Of a stretch of DNA of 64,000 bases, positions 15,301 through 23,341 are shown in pieces. The stretch lies in the NCBI RefSeq assembly GCF_040100845.1, contig NZ_JAZHSH010000001.1, forward strand, positions 1,302,001 through 1,366,000, in the 5' to 3' direction. Positions within the stretch are counted from its first letter, which is position 1, and each line of letters opens with the position of its first letter. This stretch comes from Chengkuizengella sp. SCS-71B (GTDB lineage Bacteria; Bacillota; Bacilli; Paenibacillales; KCTC-33759). The notes below the pieces were generated by a model that worked only from the letters and a program-made list of their open reading frames with translations, was not told the DNA's origin and searched no databases. Both the position numbers and the translations under genes were made by a program.

Positions 15301-18300
15301 CAAGAAATAGGAAGTGCAGCTGATGGAACTCCAACACCAGGGACTGGTAAAAATGCAAGTCATTATCTTATGTCTTGGTATACAGCATGGGGAGGTGGAC
15401 TTGGCGATATGGGCTCAGGTAACTGGGCATGGAGAATAGGTTCCAGCCATGCACACCAAGCTTATCAAAATACAGTAGCTGCTTACGCATTATCTGAAGG
15501 TGGATTAATTCCTGAATCTGCTACATCTCAGGAAGACTGGGAGCTATCTTTAGTGCGTCAATTAGAGTTTTATACCTGGTTGTTATCTGCTGAAGGTGGT
15601 GTAGGTGGAGGAGCTACCAATAGTGTTGGGGGAGATTATTCTAGTTATCCTTCGGGTGTGAGTACATTTTATGATTTAGCCTATGACGAAGCTCCTGTTT
15701 ATCATGACCCACCATCAAATACATGGTTTGGTTTTCAAACATGGCCGCTTGAGAGAGTAGCTGAATATTATTATATTTTGGCTGAGAAAGGAGATACTAG
15801 CTCAACGAATTTTCAAATGGCAAAAGAAGTGATTGATAAATGGATTGATTGGTCTATTGATTATACTTTTGTAAATGAAAAACCGATGACAGATGATGAT
15901 GGTTATTTCTTAGACAGTAATGGAGATCAAATATTGGGCGGTCTGAACCCAGATGTAGATACAACTCCTGAGCCGGGTCAGTTTTATATTCTTGGTGGTC
16001 AGGAATGGAGTGGTCAACCTGATACATGGAATGGATATGAAAACTTTACTGGAAATCCTGATTATCATGCAATTGCTAAGGGTGCCAGTCAAGATGTAGG
16101 GGTATTAGGAAGTTACATCAAAGCGTTAACCTTCTACGCAGCAGGTACAAAAGCTGAAAATGGGGATTATTCAGTACTGGGAAATCAAGCTAAGGATATG
16201 GCAGAGCAATTATTGAACGTAGCATGGAGTTTTAACGACGGCATAGGGATTGTAACTGAGGAACAAAGAGGAGATTATTATCGTTATTTTGAAAAAGAAA
16301 TTTATTTCCCTGATGGATGGACTGGAACATTTGGTCAAGGTAATGCCATCCCAGGAGCAGGTGGAATTCCTTCTGATCCAAGTAAGGGTGGGGACGGAGT
16401 ATATATTAGCCATCATGAATTACGTCCAGAAATTAAAAATGATCCAAACTGGTCTTATTTAGAAAACTTATACAATTCTTCTTGGAATCCGGATACCGAA
16501 ACATGGGAGAATGGAACACCAACCTTTACTTACCACAGGTTCTGGTCACAAGTGGATATGGCAACAGCTTATGCAGAATTTGATCGATTAATTGGGGAGA
16601 CTACCCCAACTGAACCAAATGCACCAACTGGGGTTACTGCTCTTCCTGATGATGGAGAAGTAAACTTAAGCTGGAATAATGTCTTTAATGCTGACAATTA
16701 TAACGTAAAACGTGCAACTGTTTCTGGTGGACCATATACAACGGTAGCAAGTAATGTAACAGCTGCAAGTTATATTGATTCTACAGTAAACAACGGCACA
16801 ACGTATTATTATGTAGTCAGCGCAGTAAATGATATCGGAGAATCAGCAAATTCTAGTGAAGTTTCAGCTATTCCTAACCCACCGCCAGCACCAGGCAGCT
16901 TTACCTTAACGGCAGAAGCAGGAAATGGGAATGTGGACTTAAGCTGGACTATATCTTCTAATGCGATTAGTTATGATGTGAAACGGAGTGAAACTCAAAG
17001 CGGTCCGTTCACTTCAATTGCATCAGCTTTAACAGCAAATACCTATAATGATACGAATGTTGTAAATGGCACAACGTACTATTATGTCATTACTGCAAAT
17101 AACAGCTCTGGCAGTACCGATTCCAATACTGTTTCAGCAGCTCCACAACTTCCACTTCCAGGTAGTTTCACTTTAAATACACAAGCCAGTAATGAAACGG
17201 TAAATCTTTCTTGGTCTGTTTCTTCATTCGCAGATAGTTATTCCGTTGGTCGATCTACATCAAGTAATGGTAGTTATACAACCATAGCCACTGGATTAAC
17301 ATCGACAGCCTATAGTGATACTGGCTTAACGAATGGCACAACGTATTATTATGTTGTGACTGCTGAGAATGGATCAGGAACAACAGATTCGAATACAGCC
17401 AGTGCAACGCCTCAACTTCCAAGTGATCTTAAACTCCAATACAAAGCAGCGGATACTAATGCTGCAGACAATCAATTTAAGCCTCACTTTAATATGGTGA
17501 ACACAGGCAATAGTTCCGTACCTCTAAGCGAGTTGACAATTCGTTATTATTACACTGCGGATGGCAACCAATCCTTTGAATTCCATTGTGATTATGCTGT
17601 TGTAGGCTGTGGGAATGTAAGCGGAGCCCATGTACAAATGAGCAATCCAGCAGAAAATGCGGATCATTATTTAGAAATTAGTTTTTCAGCAGGAGCTGGA
17701 AACTTAGCTGCTGGAGGACAAAGCGGAGAAATTCAAGCGCGAAACAATAAATCAGACTGGAGCAATTTGAACGAATTGAATGATTATTCCTATAACGGGA
17801 ACCTTACGGACTTTACAGAATGGAATCAAGTAACATTGTACCAAAATGGTGCGCTCATATCAGGGGTAGAACCTGATGGATCAGGTGGTGGAAATCCGAC
17901 CCCTCCAGCAGCACCAACGGGTTTGACGGCTAGTGCAGGAGATGGTCAAGTTGATTTAAGCTGGAGTTCAGTCAGCGGAGCAGACAGCTATAACGTGAAA
18001 CGTTCAACCAGTGCAGGTGGAACCTATACAACAGTAGCAACAGGAGTAACCTCTACTAATTATACAAATACAGGATTAACAAACGGAACCACCTACTATT
18101 ATGTGGTGAGTGCGCAAAATACAGCGGGTGAGAGTGCCGACTCAACAGAAGCAAGTGCCACACCGCAAAGTAGTGTCACCATTCCTGGAAGCCCAACCGG
18201 ATTAACAGCTAGTGCAGGAGATGGTCAAGTTGATTTAAGCTGGAGTTCGGTCAGCGGAGCAGACAGCTATAACGTGAAACGTTCAACTAGTGCAGGTGGA

Positions 18301-19197
18301 ACCTATACAACAGTAGCAACAGGAATAACCTCTACTAATTATATAAATACAGGATTAACAAACGGAACCACCTACTATTATGTGGTGAGTGCGCAAAATA
18401 CAGCGGGTGAGAGTGCAAACTCAACAGAAGTAAGTGCGACACCGCAAAGTAGTATCACCATTCCTGGAAGCCCAACCGGATTAACAGCTAGTGCAGGAGA
18501 TGGTCAAGTTGATTTAAGCTGGAGTTCAGTCAGCGGAGCAGACAGCTATAATGTGAAACGTTCAACCAGTGCAGGTGGAACCTATACAACAGTAGCAACA
18601 GGAGTAACCTCTACTAATTATACAAATACAGGATTAACAAACGGAACCACCTACTATTATGTGGTGAGTGCGCAAAATACAGCGGGTGAGAGTGCAAACT
18701 CAACAGAAGCAAGTGCAACGCCATCAGGAGGGGGTACAGCTAGTGATCTAGTTGTGCAGTACAAAGCAGCGGATACTAATGCAACAGACAATCAGTTTAA
18801 ACCACATTTTAATATTGTAAATAATGGAAATACAGATGTAGCATTAAATGAGTTAACAATCCGTTACTACTACACGATTGATGGTAACCAAGCACAGCAG
18901 TTCCATTGTGATTATGCTGTTGTAGGCTGTGGGAATATAAGCGGAACCCATGTAGCTATGAGTCAGTCTACGGCAGATGCTGATCACTATATAGAGGTGA
19001 GCTTTACTGCGGGGGCAGGAACGTTAGCTGCTGGAGGGCAAAGCGGTGAAATTCAAACGAGGAACAATAAAACAAACTGGAGCAACTATAATGAAAACAA
19101 TGATTACTCGTTTAATGCCAGCATGACTGCATTTACGGATTGGAATAAAGTAACGTTGCATCAGAACGGACAATTAGTGTGGGGTATTGAACCTTAA
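12388..19197 (+). CDS. Secreted bifunctional cellulase, GH9-FN3-GH48-FN3x3-CBM3-FN3x3-CBM3
   Basis: Predicted cellulase of 2269 residues with two different catalytic domains. Order: signal peptide (about 1-37, ending VQA); an Ig-like CelD_N domain (40-125); a GH9 domain (130-600) with the NSWADAGDFG motif, HDRWAWG, and KENTINWNAPLVW carrying the likely acid glutamate; FN3 (610-697); a full GH48 domain (705-1405) with GHMTTSEAYSYWLWLE containing its general-acid glutamate; three FN3; CBM3; three near-identical 93-residue FN3; and a terminal CBM3. GH48 enzymes release cellobiose from reducing ends, so endo and exo activities are joined in one chain. AAGGAG at 12371-12376 precedes ATG 12388; an upstream in-frame ATG at 12367 would place that site inside the gene and was rejected. 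The DNA of the 3' third is shared almost exactly with the next two genes. Confidence 0.94.
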   Translation: MGKIFLFNNNKLKRKCFVIFTSLLLILSTINVSIVQADFDTGNVRVNQIGYLQGADKVATIINNSTSSLNWELRQVGSGDVVANGTTSVYGNDQASGDFLHHANFSSVTASGNYTLWVDGEGESVPFIIGTDLYPNLAKEAMEYFYFHRMGTDIEAQYLTDPTFAHSALHPGDSSISCYNDWCNGDILNVKNSWADAGDFGIYSVNQAISAWTLLNLLERYPSVFPDGSLNIPENGNGVPDILDEVNFGSTFMKGMLPVSGGLASHKVHNNNWSAFPLTNIADENGAERFAQPPSTNATYAVARNLAHLARLLNAYDPVYAAELWNTAELAWTRAEANPNVDYTGSTGDATGGGDYGDTKNSDDQYAAAVELYLTAYALGDSDEQTYQSSVMNSQHYKEISHFGWAEVTGTGTLSLLTAANDLPAQDITDMENNVLTHVDNNVINILNSEGYPIPLPGSETYPWGSNSFIVNSMIFMAFAYDISEDITYLKGIHKTMDYLMGNNAMKLSYITGYGEFYETDTHDRWAWGKYQGGTPYPKGWLSGGPNNDNSNDPATPQGQPAAKSYADKDTAPSAWASKENTINWNAPLVWISQYINDTQGNLSVPEAPNAPSSLSAAPGNGEVSLSWNSVSNADNYIIKRAASSGGPYTAIANNVTGTTYTDVGLSNGTTYYYVISAVNEVGESNNSSQVFATPEEPGGSSLNEERFLTMYAQIKDPASGYFSPEGIPYHSIETLLSEAPDYGHMTTSEAYSYWLWLETLYGYFTNNWTPLEEAWDNLETFILPINEGDGVNEQPTMSYYTASSPATYAPEHPYPDMYPSMLSNSVQAGSDPLDAELKATYGDNETYLMHWLLDVDDWYGYGNTLNPSHTVTYVNTFQRGEQESVWEAVTHPSQDDFTFGKPGEGFVSLFIDDGAAPAPQWRYTAATDADARAVQVMYWAQQMGYNNPTYLNKAKKMGDYLRYGMYDKYFQEIGSAADGTPTPGTGKNASHYLMSWYTAWGGGLGDMGSGNWAWRIGSSHAHQAYQNTVAAYALSEGGLIPESATSQEDWELSLVRQLEFYTWLLSAEGGVGGGATNSVGGDYSSYPSGVSTFYDLAYDEAPVYHDPPSNTWFGFQTWPLERVAEYYYILAEKGDTSSTNFQMAKEVIDKWIDWSIDYTFVNEKPMTDDDGYFLDSNGDQILGGLNPDVDTTPEPGQFYILGGQEWSGQPDTWNGYENFTGNPDYHAIAKGASQDVGVLGSYIKALTFYAAGTKAENGDYSVLGNQAKDMAEQLLNVAWSFNDGIGIVTEEQRGDYYRYFEKEIYFPDGWTGTFGQGNAIPGAGGIPSDPSKGGDGVYISHHELRPEIKNDPNWSYLENLYNSSWNPDTETWENGTPTFTYHRFWSQVDMATAYAEFDRLIGETTPTEPNAPTGVTALPDDGEVNLSWNNVFNADNYNVKRATVSGGPYTTVASNVTAASYIDSTVNNGTTYYYVVSAVNDIGESANSSEVSAIPNPPPAPGSFTLTAEAGNGNVDLSWTISSNAISYDVKRSETQSGPFTSIASALTANTYNDTNVVNGTTYYYVITANNSSGSTDSNTVSAAPQLPLPGSFTLNTQASNETVNLSWSVSSFADSYSVGRSTSSNGSYTTIATGLTSTAYSDTGLTNGTTYYYVVTAENGSGTTDSNTASATPQLPSDLKLQYKAADTNAADNQFKPHFNMVNTGNSSVPLSELTIRYYYTADGNQSFEFHCDYAVVGCGNVSGAHVQMSNPAENADHYLEISFSAGAGNLAAGGQSGEIQARNNKSDWSNLNELNDYSYNGNLTDFTEWNQVTLYQNGALISGVEPDGSGGGNPTPPAAPTGLTASAGDGQVDLSWSSVSGADSYNVKRSTSAGGTYTTVATGVTSTNYTNTGLTNGTTYYYVVSAQNTAGESADSTEASATPQSSVTIPGSPTGLTASAGDGQVDLSWSSVSGADSYNVKRSTSAGGTYTTVATGITSTNYINTGLTNGTTYYYVVSAQNTAGESANSTEVSATPQSSITIPGSPTGLTASAGDGQVDLSWSSVSGADSYNVKRSTSAGGTYTTVATGVTSTNYTNTGLTNGTTYYYVVSAQNTAGESANSTEASATPSGGGTASDLVVQYKAADTNATDNQFKPHFNIVNNGNTDVALNELTIRYYYTIDGNQAQQFHCDYAVVGCGNISGTHVAMSQSTADADHYIEVSFTAGAGTLAAGGQSGEIQTRNNKTNWSNYNENNDYSFNASMTAFTDWNKVTLHQNGQLVWGIEP
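17905..18721 (+). repeat. Tandem FN3 array, three units of 279 bp
   Basis: Three in-frame 279-bp units (93 residues); the TAGTGCAGGA landmark recurs at 17931, 18210 and 18489. Units differ at only a few bases, including Thr/Ile and Asp/Asn changes. Unit number varies between the cellulase genes (3, 3 and 4). Confidence 0.9.
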
Positions 19198-19214
19198 ATT
19201 AGGATTTAATTCAA

Positions 19215-19240
19215 GGGCACTCAGTATGATCTGAGTGCCT
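19215..19240 (+). terminator. Intergenic hairpin after GH9-GH48 gene
   Basis: GGCACTCAG (19216-19224) pairs perfectly with CTGAGTGCC (19231-19239) around a 6-base loop. Only a weak CTCTT follows, so full termination is doubtful; it could be a partial terminator or an mRNA 3'-end stabiliser within a cellulase operon. The same hairpin recurs at 23286-23311. Confidence 0.6.
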
Positions 19241-19265
19241 CTTAAAATAATGATGAGGAAGTGAA

Positions 19266-22200
19266 ATGATGAGTTATAAAAAATTGTGCAGCAAAAACAT
19301 CATACTTATGCTTACGATTCTATTAATATTAAGTTTACTTACTGGCATCATTCCAAAATCTACTTCAATAGTTTATGGTGAAGCACATGTTGATAATCCA
19401 TTTGAAGGGGCAACTTCGTATGTGAATCCTGATTATGCTGAATTAATAGACTCTTCTATTGCACTTGTAAATGATAGTGACCTAGCCTCAAGAATGGAAA
19501 CAATAAAATCTTACCCTACAGCAGTTTGGCTTGATCGCATAGCGGCCATCCATGGTGGAGATGTAAATAACGGACGTAAAAGCTTAGCTGATCACTTGGA
19601 CATTGCACTTGCACAAAAGCAAGGTGACACTCCAATTACCGCTACAATTGTTATTTATGATCTTCCAGGTCGAGACTGCGCTGCCTTAGCATCCAATGGT
19701 GAACTACCACTTTCAGAAGAAGGCCTACAAAGATATAAAACAGAGTACATTGATCCTATAGTATCCGTATTTTCTGACCCTAAGTACCAGGATATTCGAA
19801 TTGTAACGGTCATTGAACCTGACGGACTACCTAATCTAGTAACGAATCTAAGTGATCCTGAGTGCGCGGAAGCGAACTCAAGCGGTATTCAAGTAGAAGC
19901 TACTCAATATGCACTTAATCAACTTCACCCTATTGATAATGTTTACATTTATATGGACATTGCTCATTCTGGTTGGTTAGGATGGGACAACAATTTACAA
20001 GGAGTAGTTAGTTTGTATACCGATGTAGTCCAAAATACAACGGCTGGTTTACAAAGCATCGATGGATTTATTACAAATACATCAAATTACACTCCACTTG
20101 AAGAGCCATATTTAACAAATCCAAATTTAAATATCGGTGGTCAGCCTTTGAGATCCTCTAATTTTTACGAGTGGAACCCTAATTTTGATGAAGTTGATTT
20201 TACAGAGGCATTATACAATGCTTTTGTAGCCAGTGGATTTCCACAAGATATTGGTTTTATTATCGATACTTCACGTAACGGTTGGGGGGGAGATGATCGT
20301 CCAACTGAAGCTAGTGGTGATACAGTGAATAGTTATGTTGATTCAGGACGTATTGATCTTAGAGAACATCGCGGTTTGTGGTGTAATGTCGATGGTGCAG
20401 GAATGGGATTACCTCCACAAGTGGCTTCTGGTGAGTTTGAAAATACTCATTTGGATGCTTTTGTATGGGTAAAACCTCCTGGAGAATCTGACGGTGCTAG
20501 TGAGTTTATTGATAATGACGAAGGGAAAAATCCCGATCCAAACTGTGATCCAGAATATACAGATGGTGCTAATGCTGGAGTACCTACAGGGGCTATGCCT
20601 GACGCACCTATAGCAGGACACTGGTTTCATAATCAGTTTGTCATGTTAGTGGAAAATGCTTACCCAGCTATTCCGCCTGCTGATAATACTGCACCGAATG
20701 CTCCTAATGGATTAACTGCTATCGCAGATGACGGTGTTATAGGTCTGAGTTGGAGTAGTGTAATCGGAGCAGATAGTTATAATCTCAAACGTTCAGCAAC
20801 TTCAGGAGGTCCTTATACAACGATCGGAAACAATCTTACAAATACAAATTACTCAGATACAGGACTAACGAATGGATCAACGTATTATTATGTAGTCAGC
20901 GCAGTAAATGATATCGGGGAATCAGCAAATTCTAGTGAAGTTTCAGCTATTCCTAACCCACCGCCAGCACCAGGCAGCTTTACCTTAACGGCTGAAGCAG
21001 GAAATGGAAATGTGGACTTAAGCTGGACTATATCTTCTAATGCGATTAGTTATGATGTGAAACGGAGTGAAACTCAAAGCGGTCCGTTCACTTCAATCGC
21101 ATCAGCTTTAACAGCGAATACCTATAATGATACGAATGTTGTAAACGGCACAACGTACTATTATGTCATTACTGCAAATAACAGCTCTGGCAGTACCGAT
21201 TCCAATACTGTTTCAGCAGCTCCACAACTTCCACTTCCAGGTAGTTTCACTTTAAATACACAAGCCAGTAATGAAACGGTAAATCTTTCTTGGTCTGTTT
21301 CTTCATTCGCAGATAGTTATTCCGTTGGTCGATCTACATCAAGTAATGGCAGTTATACAACCATAGCCACTGGATTAACATCGACAGCCTACAGTGATAC
21401 TGGCTTAACGAATGGCACAACGTATTATTATGTTGTGACTGCTGAGAATGGATCAGGAACAACAGATTCGAACACAGTCAGTGCAACGCCTCAACTTCCA
21501 AGTGATCTTAAACTCCAATACAAAGCAGCGGATACTAATGCTGCAGATAATCAATTTAAACCTCACTTTAATATGGTGAACACAGGCAATAGTTCCGTAC
21601 CTCTAAGCGAGTTGACGATTCGTTATTATTACACTGCGGATGGCAACCAATCCTTTGAATTCCATTGTGATTATGCTGTTGTAGGCTGTGGGAATGTAAG
21701 CGGAGCCCATGTACAAATGAGCAATCCAGCAGAAAATGCGGATCATTATTTAGAAATTAGTTTTTCAGCAGGAGCTGGAAACTTAGCTGCTGGAGGACAA
21801 AGCGGAGAAATTCAAGCGCGAAACAATAAATCAGACTGGAGCAATTTGAACGAATTGAATGATTATTCCTATAACGGGAACCTTACGGACTTTACAGAAT
21901 GGAATCAAGTAACATTGTACCAAAATGGTGCGCTCATATCAGGGGTAGAACCTGGTGGTGGAAATCCGACCCCTCCAGCAGCACCATCGGGTTTGACGGC
22001 TAGTGCAGGAGATGGTCAAGTTGATTTAAGTTGGAGTTCAGTCAGTGGAGCAGACAGCTATAACGTGAAACGTTCAACCAGTGCAGGTGGAACCTATACA
22101 ACAGTAGCAACAGGAGTAACCTCTACTAATTATACAAATGCAGGATTAACAAACGGAACCACCTATTATTATGTGGTGAGTGCGCAAAATACAGCGGGTG

Positions 22201-23267
22201 AGAGTGCAAACTCAACAGAAGCAAGTGCGACACCGCAAAGTAGTGTCACCATTCCTGGAAGCCCAACCGGATTAACAGCTAGTGCAGGAGATGGTCAAGT
22301 TGATTTAAGCTGGAGTTCAGTCAGTGGAGCAGACAGCTATAACGTAAAACGTTCAACCAGTGCAGGTGGAACCTATACAACAGTAGCAACAGGAGTAACC
22401 TCTACTAATTATACAAATGCAGGACTAACAAACGGAACCACCTATTATTATGTGGTGAGTGCGCAAAATACAGCGGGTGAGAGTGCAAACTCAACAGAAG
22501 CAAGTGCCACACCGCAAAGTAGTGTCACCATTCCTGGGAGCCCAACCGGATTAACAGCTAGTGCAGGAGATGGTCAAGTTGATTTAAGCTGGAGTTCGGT
22601 CAGTGGAGCTGATAGTTATAACGTGAAACGTTCAACCAGTGCAGGTGGAACCTATACAACAGTAGCAACAGGAGTAACCTCTACTAATTATACAAATGCA
22701 GGATTAACAAACGGAACCACCTACTATTATGTGGTGAGTGCGCAAAATACAGCGGGTGAGAGTGCAAACTCAACAGAAGCAAGTGCAACGCCATCAGGAG
22801 GGGGTACAGCTAGTGATCTAGTTGTGCAGTACAAAGCAGCGGATACTAATGCAACAAACAATCAGTTTAAACCACATTTTAATATTGTAAATAATGGAAA
22901 TGCAGATGTAGCATTAAATGAGTTAACAATCCGTTACTACTACACGATTGATAGTAACCAAGCACAGCAGTTCCATTGTGATTATGCTGTTGTAGGCTGT
23001 GGGAATATCAACGGAACCCATGTAGCTATGAGTCAGTCTACGGCAGATGCTGATCACTATATAGAAGTGAGCTTTACTGCGGGGGCAGGAACGTTAGCTG
23101 CTGGAGGGCAAAGCGGTGAAATTCAAACGAGGAACAATAAAACAAACTGGAGCAACTATAATGAAAACAATGATTACTCGTTTAATGCCAGCATGACTGC
23201 ATTTACGGATTGGAATAAAGTAACGCTGCATCAGAACGGACAATTAGTGTGGGGTATTGAACCTTAA
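19266..23267 (+). CDS. Secreted GH6 cellobiohydrolase, GH6-FN3x3-CBM3-FN3x3-CBM3
   Basis: Predicted non-reducing-end cellulose exoglucanase of 1333 residues. After a signal peptide (about 1-39) a GH6 domain (42-467) shows both family signatures: IVIYDLPGRDCAALASNGEL and VIEPDGLPNL, the latter with the conserved Asp after Glu-Pro. It also has the DTSRNGWGG and WVKPPGESDG segments typical of bacterial cellobiohydrolases. Three FN3, a CBM3, three near-identical FN3 and a second CBM3 follow. GH6 is common in Actinobacteria and fungi and uncommon in Bacillota, so its catalytic domain may have come by transfer. It complements the reducing-end GH48 encoded just upstream. Start ATG 19266 (a second ATG follows directly at 19269) lies behind GAGG. 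The hairpins at 19215 and 23286 flank the gene. Confidence 0.94.
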   Translation: MMSYKKLCSKNIILMLTILLILSLLTGIIPKSTSIVYGEAHVDNPFEGATSYVNPDYAELIDSSIALVNDSDLASRMETIKSYPTAVWLDRIAAIHGGDVNNGRKSLADHLDIALAQKQGDTPITATIVIYDLPGRDCAALASNGELPLSEEGLQRYKTEYIDPIVSVFSDPKYQDIRIVTVIEPDGLPNLVTNLSDPECAEANSSGIQVEATQYALNQLHPIDNVYIYMDIAHSGWLGWDNNLQGVVSLYTDVVQNTTAGLQSIDGFITNTSNYTPLEEPYLTNPNLNIGGQPLRSSNFYEWNPNFDEVDFTEALYNAFVASGFPQDIGFIIDTSRNGWGGDDRPTEASGDTVNSYVDSGRIDLREHRGLWCNVDGAGMGLPPQVASGEFENTHLDAFVWVKPPGESDGASEFIDNDEGKNPDPNCDPEYTDGANAGVPTGAMPDAPIAGHWFHNQFVMLVENAYPAIPPADNTAPNAPNGLTAIADDGVIGLSWSSVIGADSYNLKRSATSGGPYTTIGNNLTNTNYSDTGLTNGSTYYYVVSAVNDIGESANSSEVSAIPNPPPAPGSFTLTAEAGNGNVDLSWTISSNAISYDVKRSETQSGPFTSIASALTANTYNDTNVVNGTTYYYVITANNSSGSTDSNTVSAAPQLPLPGSFTLNTQASNETVNLSWSVSSFADSYSVGRSTSSNGSYTTIATGLTSTAYSDTGLTNGTTYYYVVTAENGSGTTDSNTVSATPQLPSDLKLQYKAADTNAADNQFKPHFNMVNTGNSSVPLSELTIRYYYTADGNQSFEFHCDYAVVGCGNVSGAHVQMSNPAENADHYLEISFSAGAGNLAAGGQSGEIQARNNKSDWSNLNELNDYSYNGNLTDFTEWNQVTLYQNGALISGVEPGGGNPTPPAAPSGLTASAGDGQVDLSWSSVSGADSYNVKRSTSAGGTYTTVATGVTSTNYTNAGLTNGTTYYYVVSAQNTAGESANSTEASATPQSSVTIPGSPTGLTASAGDGQVDLSWSSVSGADSYNVKRSTSAGGTYTTVATGVTSTNYTNAGLTNGTTYYYVVSAQNTAGESANSTEASATPQSSVTIPGSPTGLTASAGDGQVDLSWSSVSGADSYNVKRSTSAGGTYTTVATGVTSTNYTNAGLTNGTTYYYVVSAQNTAGESANSTEASATPSGGGTASDLVVQYKAADTNATNNQFKPHFNIVNNGNADVALNELTIRYYYTIDSNQAQQFHCDYAVVGCGNINGTHVAMSQSTADADHYIEVSFTAGAGTLAAGGQSGEIQTRNNKTNWSNYNENNDYSFNASMTAFTDWNKVTLHQNGQLVWGIEP

Positions 23268-23320
23268 ATTAGGATTTTAATTCAAGGGCACTCAGTATGA
23301 TCTGAGTGCCTCTTATAAAG
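20716..23320 (+). repeat. FN3/CBM3 cassette, copy 2
   Basis: Second copy of the long near-identical block, including the downstream hairpin. Relative to copy 1 the identity starts one FN3 earlier when compared with copy 3: the FN3 beginning near 20716 matches the one near 25345 almost base for base. The internal FN3 triplet spans about 21969-22797. Confidence 0.88.
23286..23311 (+). terminator. Intergenic hairpin after GH6 gene (same as at 19215)
   Basis: GGCACTCAG (23287-23295) and CTGAGTGCC (23302-23310) form the same perfect stem and loop as after the preceding gene. No long T tract follows. The next gene's ribosome binding site (GGAGG, 23328-23332) begins only 17 bases later, favouring read-through with partial termination or transcript processing. 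Confidence 0.6.
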
Positions 23321-23341
23321 GAAAAATGGAGGTATAGAAAA

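Larger units (their letters stand above)
16800..19250 (+). repeat. FN3/CBM3 cassette, copy 1
   Basis: DNA block coding for FN3 modules, CBM3, an FN3 triplet and a terminal CBM3, continuing past the stop codon through the intergenic hairpin. It reappears with few base changes at 20716-23320 and 25345-28172. The identity includes silent positions, so recent duplication or ongoing gene conversion is implied. Confidence 0.9.

Noticed and set aside
17905-18721. Regular direct repeats considered as a CRISPR array
   Set aside because: The units are 279 bp, in frame and code for FN3 modules; there are no short repeats with unique spacers.
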